Shown: positions 11,932-24,722 of the stretch, piece by piece
Layout: each line of letters opens with the position of its first letter
How positions within the stretch are numbered: the stretch's first letter is position 1
NCBI GenBank assembly: GCA_035235625.1
Contig: CP141140.1
Span: forward strand, 10,436,685-10,500,684
DNA: 64,000 bases
Source of the DNA: Saururus chinensis
Taxonomy: Eukaryota > Streptophyta > Magnoliopsida > Piperales > Saururaceae
Reading direction: 5' to 3'
Notes under the pieces: generated by a model
What the model was told of the DNA's origin: nothing
Database searches by the model: none
What the model saw: only the letters and a program-made list of their open reading frames with translations
Position numbers and translations under genes: made by a program

Positions 11932-14900
11932 ATGGCGATGACGATCGAAGGTAGGAGCTGTTGTCTATTTTGGGAGTTATTATCAGTTTGATTCTGCTTT
12001 AGCGAGCATCTAGGCGAACCTAATTGTAGAGTTTGGTAGTTTGTCCCTCATTTTTCTGTTGTATGATTTGTTCTATGTTTCCCTTGAGTTTTATGTGTGA
12101 ACAGAGTAGGATTCGAATTTGAATTCGATTTGCGGTATCTAATTTGTCCGTATCTACTATTATTAGCAGATTGAGATTTTTATTCTGTATCGGGGGACTG
12201 TTTATAAGCTAAATTCGATTGACCCTGGCTGCATTTGATGTTTCTTAATTGTTATTATTCAGTTGTATGTGATGCTTTCAATGGACCAACAGGGCATTGC
12301 AAGTCTAGTTCGATTACATTGGAAAAACTGAACTTCTTTTTTAGATAGTGATTGGATAGAACATGTAAGCCTCACACAAACCTCACTTGCGCCTACATGT
12401 GGTGTCCAACCAAAACCAGTTGGGAGGAATTGCTGGGTAGATTCGTTGGGTTATTATCATTTTCCTTCTTTTTTTGTGTCTACTTTTATACAAATTGAAG
12501 GAAAGGTTGTGTTTTATTTTGTTTCTATGCTGGTGATCCTTATGAATCTGTGACTGGCATTCTAGTTCTGGTACTGAGTTCTGACTTGGTTTACTCCGGG
12601 TTTTATTTCTTTGGATATCTTCGGATTTGGCATCTTCATCACCTGTTCGTGGCCCAAAGTGTAAGTTTATAATTTAGCTTTTTAATTAAATCCAATTGAA
12701 CTGTTTGGTTTGAAGCTTTGAAGATTTTAATCTCTCTATGCAGACTTGTTGGACTCGCTTTCATGTTTTCTGCGAGCTTTCTTCTGCAAATCTTGGTAAT
12801 CTTTCTAATATTTGAAATCTGCACTGCACTATTTATTACTCATCTATCTCTGTTAAAACTAGGAGAGATGTAAAATTAATGAAAATAGGCGTCCTAGTCC
12901 CGGATAACATTTGCGTTTTTTCTTTCTTTGTTTGTCTTGGCTCACTGGTGTTATTGATGCCTTTGTTAATTTGGTCTTGCTTAAAGGTCTTAATGCATCA
13001 GGTAAATCTCCTAATTTGCGTCCTTTTGTTGATCTTACACTGCAGTCATCAATTGTTAATTGTTGTCACCTCTATGAACTGCCATTTCATCTCTCTTTGT
13101 AACTATGGCTGAGCAGGTGGTGAAGAATTGATAGATGGTTCCCCGATTTTACATTTCTTGTAAATGAATGAAACTAAAAAGAATTGTTCAATGATAAATT
13201 GGTCAGTTTTGAGTATATACCTTTCCAGGTTAGGCACGTCAGGCAAAATTTACCTGTTCTTCATGTGTAAAGTGGCATGCATATATCAATTCATTCAGGC
13301 TTAGGCAGTTAGACATCAGCCATTGACATCTATAGTTTGGTTTTTAATCTTTATATTTAGCTTGGAATTTTATTTTCTTTTTTTCAACCTTAAAAATTGT
13401 TACTTCTTTTTATGTGCTGTGATGTTAGCTCTTTCTATCTCTACACTTTATTTTAATTGCTTTTGTTTTACTTTCGTAAATAGTAGTTGATCTAAGTGGC
13501 TCAGCTTATCTTTGTAAAAAAAGAGGTGATATTTGTTAAATATAGGGATACCCAATCTTCTTTCTTATTAGCGATCTGCCTGTAACATGATAAGCATCAC
13601 TCCTGGCAGAAAGGTGGAATAAGTTGATAATGTATTAATATTTATTGGTGACCAGAATATTTTTCTTTAGAGATAATATTACTCCACCATTATTGGCTAA
13701 TCATTGCTTCCTTCTTAATTCCTAGTCTACAACTGATGGTTTTGATTAGTTCTTCCTTTTGTGGGTGAAGCAAAAAAAAATTATGTATAAAACGTGGCCT
13801 CATAGGGAGATCACTTGCTTTGCTAACGAGTTGATTGGACCCTGGCACAGAAAACTCCTAAATGTTTCTCCTACTATGTTGAAAAAAAGAAGGTCTACGG
13901 TCTACCAGGTCCTTTCATTCCAATTTGATTTGTCAAAGTTAACTTGAGCCATTAAAATTTATGTCTGCTTCTGACCCTAGCCGTAAAACAGAGAGAGCGT
14001 ACCTATGCAGCTTATAGCATGCTAACATATGACTAAGAACTGTAAATTGTCTGAGGGTAACTACTTGGTATATCACCTTGATTTTGTTGCATATAATATT
14101 AATGGTAGTAGATAAACTGGTAATTTTCTTCATTTATTCATATTTTGAGTTTGTGCATGCTTTCTTCCAGTTTCTTTTTGCCAGATATTTGAATATGTTT
14201 GCTGTTGTTAAATTCTGGTGCTGCCAGAATTAACCCCTGTATTGGAGGATATCTGTATTTAGTTTTTCTTTGAAGATACTTCTGAGAATGCTAAGCTGTG
14301 TGCTGGGACTCAGGATTTTGTTATGAAGATCAGATTGTTTGATTTCCTCATAGAAATAGTAAATAAACAGAGTTTAATCTTTTCCACAAACTAAAATTTG
14401 AAAATTTTATAGGCATTCCTATACAATAATGCTTACAAGAACAAAGCATATGAAGTGTTCCTGGACTCATATTTACTTTTGTGAATGAAACAATAACATG
14501 TCAAATTGTCAATTAGTACATATAGTCTTTCTGACTCAACCTATTACATTGGCAGGCTTGTGCGCTTTACAACAATTGGTGGCCAATGCTCTCAGGTGAG
14601 ATCGACCACTTCAAAATAATTATATATGGAAATGATATGTTGAAATATATGATCAAAATAATACATGGTAAATTTGCTGCTTCCACAGCCCTTATGTATG
14701 TCGTGGTCCCAATGCCCTGTTTGTTTTTCGGAGATGGCTCTACTCGTTTCTTGACCAGTAGGGAGGGTGGGAGGTGAGTCCTTGAGGATTCTGTTTTTCT
14801 AACCATTTGATGATGCTGTTATCCACTGTTTTCCTCAGATCTTTTACAGGCTGACAGATGAAAACATATGAACTTGTAAATTTTTATCTTGATGTAGAAG

Positions 14901-15123
14901 CGTCTTCACTGTCATTTTCCATTTGTTTTCTGGTTTCAGCTGGATAAATGCTGCAAAATTCCTGACAGGCGCTTCTGCTATTGGGAGCATTGCCATTCCC
15001 GCCATATTGAGGCATGCCCATTTGATAGAAACAGGGGCCATGCTCATTGAGTTCACGTCGTTCTTTATTCTCGTCTGCACTGTTTTGTGCTTCCACCGAG
15101 CGAACCTGGAAGACGATTGGTGA
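11932..15123 (+). CDS. VPS55: VPS55-family endosomal membrane protein
   Basis: Six exons: 11932-11950, 12579-12660, 12744-12795, 14556-14595, 14689-14773 and 14940-15123. They give 153 residues in frame. The core is secure: SASFLLQILACALYNNWWPM, then ALMYVVVPMPCLFFG, then INAAKFLTGASAIGSIAIPA and ILRHA, the hallmark of the four-helix VPS55/LEPROT family. In yeast VPS55 works with VPS68 in late endosome to vacuole transport. The C-terminus adds a charged tail HRANLEDDW. The first two exons are inferred only from frame and splice signals. They give MAMTIEV... followed by SLDIFGFGIFITCSWPKV, which does not resemble the usual family start (PGYLRxCLHxGKIALL), so another first exon is possible. Intron 3 is long (1.76 kb). 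Confidence 0.8.
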
Positions 15124-16611
15124 TTTCGGGTACATTTTTGCTTGATCCTTGATGCTAAATACGACTTGTGGCATGGAGCAAATAGATAGTCGTTTCTTTC
15201 TGAAGACAGCGTGTCTCTATTTTGTTGAAACAACTGACTAATCCAGTGGATTAACACTTCAAATGTAATCTAGTTGTTTTATTGTATAGTACGCATTTAT
15301 TGAGAATCTGTCTGGTTGTAATTAATCATTGTTCATGTAGTCTTGTGGGAAGAGTTTTTCATGAATAATGAGCCTAGCGTCAGCTATGTATAAGTTATGT
15401 ATAGTAGTTGTTTATCTACATTGTACTGCCAGTGCATATTAACATTAGTATCACTTACACTTGTGTATACTGTCAATTTTAAATATCTATAATTTCCCAT
15501 GTGAAAGGCTCAGAGGGAAAAATTAAAAAAAAAATCCTACTTCCAATCGGTGAGCCAGCTGGTGAGATGTTTAACTTAATATGCCGATAATTTAGCTTGA
15601 CTTTTCATAGCAAGCATATGTTCATTGATCGCGATTGTTGTAGTAATATGATGCAAGTACATAAAAACTGCTTGCCGAGGCGCCCAGCTGGATGCAATAT
15701 TGGTGGGGCACGGTTGTCATTCACCTGAGTTAGTTGAGTTAGGGACTCGGGACATTTTTCTCCTGAGAAAGGTCAGAGAAGAAACTTCTGTAACACAGAT
15801 GATCGTTTTCTGTTTCGACGGAGGTCTTTTGATGCGCTGCCTAGTTATATTTAGAAAAATAATAATTTTTATTAAAAGATAAAATTTATATTTAAGAGAA
15901 GAGAAAATAATTTTATGATAAAATTTTTTAAATACTCAATCACTTGAATTGAATAAAATGAAGTTATTAATATAAAATATATATTTTTTACTAATTAAAG
16001 TTATTAATGTGGAAGGGAAGGAATATATAATTGAAAAATATGCATCTAGCCATAATGTGCTCCATGATTCAAGCTATGTGACCAAGCTACATAGGGCTTT
16101 AAACATTGAACATAGGCCAACATAGTATTTATGTAGCATGTTAGAAATCATATTAAATCTAATATAGTACATAAATATATATTCGTCTTTATGTTCTATG
16201 TTTAGAGCCCATTTAACATAGTCATGGCTATGGAAGAGTTTTTCTTGCTCTTTCTTAATAATGAGCTTAGCGTAAATTATGTATGCATAAATTATGTATG
16301 AGAGTCATTTATCGACTACATTTACTATACATTTGCTAATATATGTTAATATTAATATTATTTAATATGTGTTAGCGTGTGCGCTATCAATTTTAAATAT
16401 TAATGGCTCTTATACATGGCTTACGTTGGGTACTTATAGTCAGAGAAAAGCATTAAAAATTCTTCTAGTAGCTATGGTAACAAAGTTGGCGTGAAAATAT
16501 TTTTCGTGGATGCATGTAACAACTCTACTAAAAACCAACTATGGGAAAGGTGGGCACGTGTGATGCCCTATCTTTACAAGCTATGTGGTTGGTGTCATGA
16601 TAGGATTGTAT
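15124..16611. other. AT-rich intergenic DNA with a repeated segment
   Basis: No gene was identified. A segment at 15367-15500 recurs at 16258-16420: the two share GAGC(C/T)TAGCGT, a ladder of TATGTAT words and TATCAATTTTAAATAT. A weaker relative lies near 35995-36120. This points to copies of one short, diverged element. A 60-codon frame at 15700 has no family resemblance. Confidence 0.45.
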
Positions 16612-16614
16612 TTA

Positions 16615-17179
16615 AGGGCTATTTGGGTATTAAATTCTTTAGAAACAAAAGTGAAAATTTATGAAATTAATTTTAATAATTTACCATTGAATTTGAATTA
16701 CGATTAGCAATGAAATTTTTTAGAAAAAATTCGGATGTTACGTCAAACCTAATTTTTAAATTTTAAATTAATATAACTCTTTTTCTCGAACTCAAATATG
16801 TATGTACTTGGTACTATTACGCTTATAAATTCGAGCCTATAAAATAAGATTCTACAAGGGTAGGTACTTTTAGATTTTTAAAGTGGGTCTCGCATATATG
16901 TCACACTTCTTCATACTCAAATTGATATAAGAGGTAACCATTAAAAATAACATAATTTATAATTTTCAAAATGGGGCTAAGAGCTGAATCGGCGAAATTA
17001 CCCCGTGAGATGATTTGGTGATTCCGGCCGATTATGACTCAAAATTACTTCAAATCAAATTTCTGGTAGAATTATTAATTCCGCCTACCTATTACATACA
17101 AACATAATTTTGATAATTCAAGCCGAAATTAAGGCGAAATCAATAAAATTTTACAAAAAATCTATACACAAACATCCCC
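16615..17179 (+). mobile_element. Harbinger/Tourist-like MITE family M1, copy 1 (565 bp)
   Basis: Flanked by TTA on both sides (16612-16614 and 17180-17182). The ends are inverted: AGGGCTATTTGGGT on the left and the complement of GGGGATGTTTGTGT on the right. TTA/TAA duplications and these GGG..TTTGG ends fit PIF/Harbinger-derived MITEs. A second copy of identical length lies inverted at 50606-51170. Confidence 0.7.
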
Positions 17180-17182
17180 TTA

Positions 17183-18540
17183 TTTATGTTCATCTAATTA
17201 ATGTTGTCATACACTCGTTCTAGAGAATGATGCTAAATGCATGCAACACATGCTTGCAGGCCTATGGGATCATGAGTGCTTGCTGGATTTCTCAGATTTA
17301 GAATGGTGGCTAGGCGCCATCAAATTCTTGAATATTTTTTCATAAAATGTGGCTATTCCCCGCCCCCCCCGCCCCCCGCCCCTCGATATTTTACAGGCCC
17401 CAAAAAAAATTAATAAATTACTAAATACCCCCTATCTCCCACGAATTATTTAACTATATTTTTACTCTTTTATCGCCTCATTTACAATTTTCCCCTTCTA
17501 GTGTGAGCTCTTCCATCTCCCCCATCGCTTGTAGCTCCTCTTTGCCAACCATTTTCTTTCTTCCCCTCGCTTGTGGCTTATCTTCCACGATTTTTTTCCT
17601 CTCCCCTTTGCCTTACTGCTCATTTTAAAATTTCTAAATGGTTTCTGACAGGGGGTGGTCACTGTCAAAATAAGCAAAATTTGTGGGGGAACTAAGGTCT
17701 CTATCCAAATAAATTTTATCTTGCAAATGATATCCCACACCAAAAAACTTGGAGAAGTTTTTTAAGCTTCTTTATGGTCTCTGGTAGCGAGAAGTCACTG
17801 CCACAATATATAAATATTGAGGGGGACCTTTGTTCCCCATATAATATAGTTTTATTTATCGGAGTATACCTCCCGCTGTAAAACTTCAAAAACTTCTAAC
17901 GGGAGATGATTACTGTCAAAATATGCATAATTTGACAGGGACTTAAGGTATATGTCTAAATTATTTTTATTTGGCAAAAGATACTACCCGCCAAAAAGCC
18001 TTTAGAAATTTTAAAATATTAGGGTAGGCATAAGTAAAATTATAAGAGATGTGAGTATACTCAAGCTTATAAAAAATACCAGTTATTTTTCTATAATAGG
18101 GGCTCTAAGTATTTTTTAGGGGGTAAATGGACAGGTTCTTTCTCATATCACATTCAACTATAATTGCCAATAAGATTGACTTAATTGATACACAATCTTA
18201 ACGAACAGAGACTATCAAGAACAACGCATAACTGCCTAATTTGCAGAAGTATCTGCTGATAGTTACACCAAATCACATCACCCACACCATAAACACGTTC
18301 TAGATCCACACATTTGCCAATTGGATGCCACTTTCCTTATTGTTCAGACGTTAACTAGTAGATAGTATTATACATATACAAACATATAGATATTTCACAC
18401 AAGGCAGTGACCATGGCCGACGGCCGGTGACGCTCAACTGCAAGTCTGAAACCTTTCACCAACAGAACCGACGCTAATTTGTATTAACTTAGCTATATAT
18501 ACTCAGTTCCACTTCCACAAAGGCACGTACAAACGCTACT
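17183..18540. repeat. Intergenic DNA with three diverged tandem units
   Basis: A C-rich tract lies at about 17357-17385. From about 17640 to 18010 three units of 115-140 bp follow head to tail. Each carries a TCACTGTCAAAATA-like core, then an AATTT..GGGGG(A)AC block, then an ATATCCCACACC or TACTACCCGCC block. They are strongly diverged. No gene is visible. Confidence 0.5.
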
Positions 18541-18559
18541 ATTACCAGGCTTCATACAA

Positions 18560-19435
18560 TCAAGGTATCCCGATGATGGGCATGAAAGGAACGTAGTAAC
18601 TGGAGGGAGCTAGACCCCACTCCCGCGGCAAAGGAAGATCGAAGGTCTTGGAGGATTCGAACCCTGAGTTGGAACCGCTGAGTGAGGCAGTGGGGCACTT
18701 GGAGGAGAAGGTGAGAAGCGTGGAGATGGTAAACGAATCTGCACCCTTGGCCTTGACAATCTTGGAGATAAGGGCTTTCTTGGAGGCACAAAGCTGCTCT
18801 GGACCACCGAGGAGCATGGCGAAGCAGTTGGGGGATGAGTACACTGGAAGCTTGGCTTCAAAGGCTCCATCCTCGTCCGTCAGTGCGTAATTCAGCTTCT
18901 TCTCCTGGCCGCATTTCACTGCGATTCTGACACCTACGAAAGAAATCACGATAAAAAAGAAATGTTTAATAGCATGACTTATTGTAAGATAATCAAGTTT
19001 TCTAAAAAATTCTAGCAGTTCGAAATAAAAAAAATTTATTTATTTCTTTTATATTCTAACACTTAAAACGGTAACAAACAATAAATCTCAATATTGAGTC
19101 ACATGAAACTGTAACTCTCAGCAAAATTATATGTATCTCAAGCTTATAAATTTAATATTAATTAATATATAATCCTTTCCTTTATATGAGTGTATGTTTG
19201 TGTATATAAAGGAAGGGCAGGCACTAAATGAGCTAGAGGCCATCCTAATTAAGAAAGCCTGGTGGGAAATAAGAAAAGATGGTGATGGAGGAGAGAGAAC
19301 AAAACCAGAGAGGTCCTGGTGAGAGCAGTCGGCGCAGGAGACAGAGCCTTTCACCACGTCGCAAGTGGAGAACTGAACCAGAGTGAGAAAGAAGGAGAAG
19401 TGAAAAGCTGCAGCTGCTGCAGGAAAGCGAGCCAT
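18560..19435 (-). CDS. Pollen Ole e 1-like secreted protein
   Basis: Two exons (19435-19306 and 18933-18560) join at a GT-AG intron to encode 167 residues. Residues 1-25 are a signal peptide (MARFPAAAAAFHFSFFLTLV...). The mature part starts with VVKGSVSCADC and contains GVRIAVKCG, LTDEDGAFEAKLP, NCFAMLLGG and TLLTFSSKC. This spacing of cysteines and the beta-strand pattern match the Ole e 1-like fold (pollen Ole e 1 allergen/extensin family). The C-terminus is rich in proline and aromatic residues (PSSYYVPFMPIIGIP). Such proteins are secreted to the cell wall; the biochemical role of most is unknown. The reading frame is intact and the upstream ATG is the only one giving a signal peptide. Confidence 0.9.
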
Positions 19436-20353
19436 GACGAGTAGAAAGATGGTCGTCGAATGGGCAAGGAGGGAGCAATCAGTCAAGTACAAATAGAGCA
19501 GCTTCAGGCTCTCAGTAAACAAGCTGGCATGCTTCATGCCCTCGACTTTTGGGCAAATGACATTCTCATACCTCTTTGGCACTGCATCATATGATTGCGA
19601 ATTTGCGACAAAGATCAAACAAGTTGAGTTTTAGTACTCTTTTCGGAGCTTAGACGATACTAAGCAAAAACAGTACTAGATATAGTATAGCTAGAGGCAA
19701 TCCTAATTAAGACAGAGCAGAAGTTATTGAATAAAGGCGTGCAGGTAGCAGAGAACGGAGAAAGCTGGGTGTTCAATTGAAGTAGCTGTACGGGGTCTTG
19801 GCTGGATGCCTTTAGCCTTCAGTTGTCATAATTGATAGGCAGAGGGGGATTGAATGAGGCGAGAAGTTTGGTTCCCTTGCGAGATGGTTATCGTCAGTGT
19901 AGGTAAGTGCAGCAGCAGCTAGCCATGTGAAATATTTACTCCTCATTTCACAAGAAAGGGAGATCATAATATCTGGTCGTGCGATTGGTGGGTAGTAGAT
20001 AGGCTTTATCACGCCTGGTGACTGGTGACCGATGGCTGGTGTCTGGTGGTACGGTGTTAGTTTGACATGAAATTATGTCGCTGATATACAGCAATCAGAA
20101 GGCTGTATGAAACCAAGAAAAACACAAGTCAATGATTTTGTGATTGGTTTGGTTTTCTCTGCACTTGCTGCAGTTCGAGATCATAATCATCTTATAAACC
20201 GATTACTTAATTAAGCCCTGAAGATAAGCATCTCACTCGACCCGTCTGGGATTTAAAATTTAAAATTTAACTTTAATAGTTATTTAGGTCAGATTTAAAT
20301 TTATTATTTTTTAAATAATATCAGATTTAACTGGTAAATTCGACCCACATAAA

Positions 20354-20426
<73 letters not shown>

Positions 20427-21840
20427 GTATTTTGATAGAATTTGACTCGACCTAACCCTAATGAGTCAAATTTAGACTTTTAAATTCAACTAAAATAACT
20501 ACTTAGATCAAATTTAAATTTAGTATTTCTTATATGCTACTGACAAATCCGAACCGGTAGCATCCTTGCATGAAGAGAGGAAGACCGGGGTAGATACCTG
20601 CGATGAGCTTTAAGACATTAGTGCTGCATTTCTAGAGTAAACATTGTTTTTGAATTGCCATAATTTTGAATAAAAATGAAATTGGGCCAAACATGTTCAG
20701 TAAATACAACATTAATGCATATTCTGCTTGCATGTTGATCGTCGGAACTCATTTCTCGTGATGGGCAACATGGGATAGTATAGTTTAGCCAACAAGGAAA
20801 AAAAAGAACGGGGAAAAAAAAGATAACAATAGTTGCTTGCCCTCAATGAATACCAAACTACACTTGTGATAGGCATAAATGTTTGAGTACTTTTTGGGTC
20901 CACTACGCTGACATCCCTCAAATGGAGACAATCAAGTCAGCAATAAATTACGCTTCCTTGTTTGATCAGCGAAGATAGATTGTATTATATATAATGTTTA
21001 GAAAAAAATTAGGTAATTTTTAGATATTTTCTCTATTTTTAATTTTTTTATAAAGCGAGGTGTATTGAGCAGTTTTTGGGTTAAAAGGAGCAAAGAGACC
21101 CACTTGGGAGCTGACTCCCTGGGAGTGGTGCTACAATTTTGGAGGGCGAGAGTCCTCTCTCTCACCACTAACCCTCTTTTTATAAAAACTTAATCCATAT
21201 CGTGGTTCTACTTCGTTAGAAACTCTAGAGAAACTTAGGAGGAGGAAAATTTGGTATTGTACTTTAGAGGTAATGAAAAATTGATTAAGAGGGTTAAGAT
21301 AAGATTTGGATTTACAAAAATGCATAATAAAAAAAACTAAAATATCCGTAATGAGGTATGAGACCAGCTCGTACATTGAAGAGGGGCTCTAACCTAGCAA
21401 CCCACTTAAATAATGAATCGTTATATAAGTTGTGTATTTTGGTTGTGTCATTGCACCTTTTAAATGATGGGAACTTAAAGTGTTGTTTTTCACGGTAAAA
21501 AATTCATTGTGAATTGATCGCGTGATAGGAAATTATGAGTAGAAATACTAATTCTATTCGCATTAGGATAATGATATTCTCACAATAAAAATACTTATAA
21601 AAACTTGCATAAAAGTTTTGGTTGGATTTTACAAGTGAGCCCCACACAAAGTGCACTTTGGCTTTTTTTATCTAGACCAATCAAATTTATGGTCGAGTTT
21701 TTAATGTAAAAATATTATTTCCCTTCTATTATATACACCATTTATGTCTTTAACTTTTGAACTACTCCGATTTTTCATGTTTTGGGTTTTGTAGGAAATT
21801 TGAAATAGAAAACGTTGCTTGACTTGAAAGTGTGAATAGT
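19436..21840. other. Intergenic DNA upstream of the Ole e 1-like gene
   Basis: Positions 19436-20050 are non-repetitive and probably include the promoter of the Ole e 1-like gene. Around 20230-20570 a foldback-like segment is built of AAATTTAAATTT words around the AT microsatellite. Its outer parts (CTCGACCC... and ...CCGAACCGGTAGCATCC) resemble degenerate hAT-type MITE ends. From 20570 to 21840 I see no gene. Confidence 0.4.
20355..20423. repeat. (AT)n microsatellite
   Basis: About 33 uninterrupted AT dinucleotides inside a foldback-like AT-rich segment. Confidence 0.95.
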
Positions 21841-21846
21841 ATACAA

Positions 21847-23910
21847 TGTAACACCCCACCTTTTCGATTATGTCTAACTTAAGGGGTTATGAGAATTAAA
21901 TAATTTTTGGATAAGTTTTAGAGGGTTTTAAAGGTTGAAACCTTCATATATTAATAGAGTTTGAACAAACAAGCGTAACAAATAAAAAATATGTGAAACG
22001 GAGGTTATGAGTGAAAGTTATGACCTCAAGAAGTATAAAATTTAGGCAAAACTTACTTAAAATAGTGGGATAAAGTGATTTAAGTGGTCTATTATCGAAG
22101 GGTTCGTCGATACAAGTCCAACAGTATTAAGAACACACGAATCCTAGTCCGGGGTAGAAAGTTACGCTCGTTTGAAAATAAGTATTTAAAAAAATTTGCC
22201 ACATAGGTGCATGCATAATGCACGATCACCACGCATTACACACAGGGCAAATTGTGCCGTGAGTGGGTTTCAGCAGGCGCCGCCACCAAAAATGGCGGCG
22301 GGGAGTTGCTGTTTCGTCGCAGCTCGAGGTTATAAAAAACCCATTTTGGTCAGTTTTGAAGCGAGAAGTTCATTTTCTGATCGTTTTGAATCCAATTTAG
22401 CCCGTTTAAGAAGCATTTTTAACTAAATCAAGCATGTTCAATGCAATGGAGGGGTTTGTTCTTTGATTTAGCGATCATATAAGGGAAAAATATCCTGAAG
22501 CAAGAAGATGCTTTGCTTGTCATCCTTGAGCACCGGAGATAGAAAAGTAGCCCGGAACAATAGGGGGTTCCGTCCGTAGTTGTTGGGCTACAACGAGAAA
22601 AGTGACCTAGAGTAGGGGAGGATATGTCCTCCATTGAAGGGCCACATAATGAGAGGAACATCCCCAAGTTAAGGGGAAGTTTTGTCTGCAGCTTCTAAAT
22701 GCAGAAAAAGAAAAACGTCTCCATATAAGGAGATGTTCTGTTTGTCGCCTCTAGGCATAGAAAGTAAGAAGTGTCTCAAAGTAAGGGGATGCCATATTTT
22801 CCACCTACAGCTGCGAGAAGTGTAAGGTGTCTCGAGCTAAAGAGAGATTTTGTCTGCTACTTTCAGACGCAATGAGAAAGACGTTATGGAGCTAAAATAG
22901 ATTTTGTCTGTCATCTCTAGATCTGAAAAAAGGATGCTCTAAAGAAATGAACAACTCTGAACGGCGCCACTTTTGGAGTCTCCTATGAGTAAGTATTTCT
23001 AATCTTCTATTTTAATCTAAGTATAAAAAAATATATGCATTCTAAGTAGTTAATTTAAGATGTTAAATGACTTATATGCATGTACATCATAATTAGTGAT
23101 AATAATATACTAATTAAGATACATAATTTGCTATGATATGATGTATTCTAATATATTCTGATACGAATTGCTTTATTATGCTTTATTTGATATGATTCGA
23201 GGTATCCTAATATGCTTTAATATGATATATTATGTTATGATATGATATGCTCTAGTATAATCTGATATGATCTAATATGAGCTGATGGGATCCATGTGAT
23301 CCAATCTACTAAATTAAGTTCTACTCCGCTCTGTGATAGAGTGAGATGTGTGATTCTGTTAATGTCTTAGCTTCCATTTAACTTCGATGATTTATGAGAT
23401 TTTCATTGACTCTTATGATTTATATAATTTATGAGATTTTTGTCTGATTTTTATGATTTATATGATTTTTGTTTGACTCCGATGAATTATGAGATTTCAA
23501 TATAATTCTAAATAATATATTTAAATATAAGGATATATGTATTTTAACGTATATAATTTTGTGATACCTGATGTATATAATAGCTATTAGGAAGAACTAT
23601 GTTCGGATTCGATCGTATTAGAATAATATTATAAATATTATCCAATATGTATGTATGCAACTAACGACAAAATAACATTAGCCCAATCCAAATTAATTAT
23701 AATTATAAGTTTTATTCTGACTTACGCACGATGAGCTTTGAAGCTTCAATGTATGTATGTAAATGTTACAAGTTAAGTCTACATATGAGGAAGCTTTGAA
23801 ACTCTGTAATACGTAGATAAGTGTTATACCTCTCGCATACAGATAGTAATTTTTTATTTAAAAAAAAATATTGGAGATTTTTGGACCCCATCTCGAGTCA
23901 GAGCGTTACA
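21847..23910 (+). mobile_element. Solo LTR, gypsy-type family A (2.06 kb)
   Basis: Starts TGTAACACCCCACC and ends GAGCGTTACA, flanked by a perfect 5-bp duplication TACAA (21842-21846 and 23911-23915). A TATA-like TTATAAAAAACCC lies near 22330. The first 350 bp match the LTR that begins at 62894 (shared GTGAAACGGAGGT, AAAGTTATGACC and CAAAG/GAAGGG..TC blocks). No internal coding region and no second LTR are present, so it looks like a recombined solo LTR. The intact target duplication suggests moderate age. Confidence 0.8.
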
Positions 23911-24389
23911 TACAATTAGGAAGCCAAACACAAGTTATTATGTTATCAGTGCATTGGTTCCGTCATTAGATATTCTAGATGAATAGACCACCAACAAGCA
24001 TTTAAATAATGTGAGTTGTCGGTCCAGTTTCTTTGGTTTTTTTAAGATTCAGTTTCTTGTTTTGGGCATTTTATGTGTTAGTATTTAGATTCAGTTATTT
24101 AGTTGTGTTTAAATATTACTTATGTGTACTTAATATTTATCTTTTACTCTTTCATCTTCAACTACTTTTATTAAAGTTTTTAGCTTAGATCTTCATAAAC
24201 ACGTCTAGTCTAATTACAATTAAATACATATATGAATGAACAAAGTTTTATTCATCGATATATATAACTAATTATGATATATATGTCATATATATTAAAA
24301 TTGTAGAAACAAGGGCCCAATAGGTGAAATTAATAGTGAATGTAGAGACGATTTTGGGTCAAGTAAAAAACGAAGCAAGGCCCAAACAA

Positions 24390-24577
24390 AAAGAAAACTA
24401 CAAGAAATCAGAGATTGTGCATGAGCCCAATACAATGAGGGATATTAAACCTAATAGTTATGGGCCAATAAGACTATCTATAAACAAAAAGAAAACTAAA
24501 AGAAATCAGAGATTGTGCATGAGCCCAATACAATAAGGGATGTTAAACCTAATAGTTATGGGCCAATAAGACTATAA
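24390..24577. repeat. Two-copy tandem repeat (about 92 bp)
   Basis: Two adjacent copies each contain AAATCAGAGATTGTGCATGA, then CCCAATACAAT, then CCTAATAGTTATGGGCCAAT. They differ at only a few positions, so the duplication is recent. No gene is associated. Confidence 0.85.
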
Positions 24578-24685
24578 TAGACAACTGGGCTAAAACCCAT
24601 TCACAATTAAAGAAATATTTTAAAAATTGGGTCGATAAGGAGATATGAATATATAATTGAACTAAGCCTATGGCTACACGTTTGA

Positions 24686-24722
24686 TGGGCTGGCCAACCA
24701 AACGTTTGCTCGTTGGCCAGCC
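24686..24722. repeat. Short perfect hairpin
   Basis: GGGCTGGCCAAC and its exact complement GTTGGCCAGCCC are separated by a 13-base spacer. It stands just outside the R1 repeat and could be the tip of a small foldback element. Confidence 0.6.

Noticed and set aside
14844-15257. 137-codon frame antisense to the last VPS55 exon
   Set aside because: Antisense shadow of a well-supported exon, with no recognisable family.
15700-15882. 60-codon plus-strand frame
   Set aside because: No similarity to any family, no splice continuation and a repeat-rich neighbourhood.
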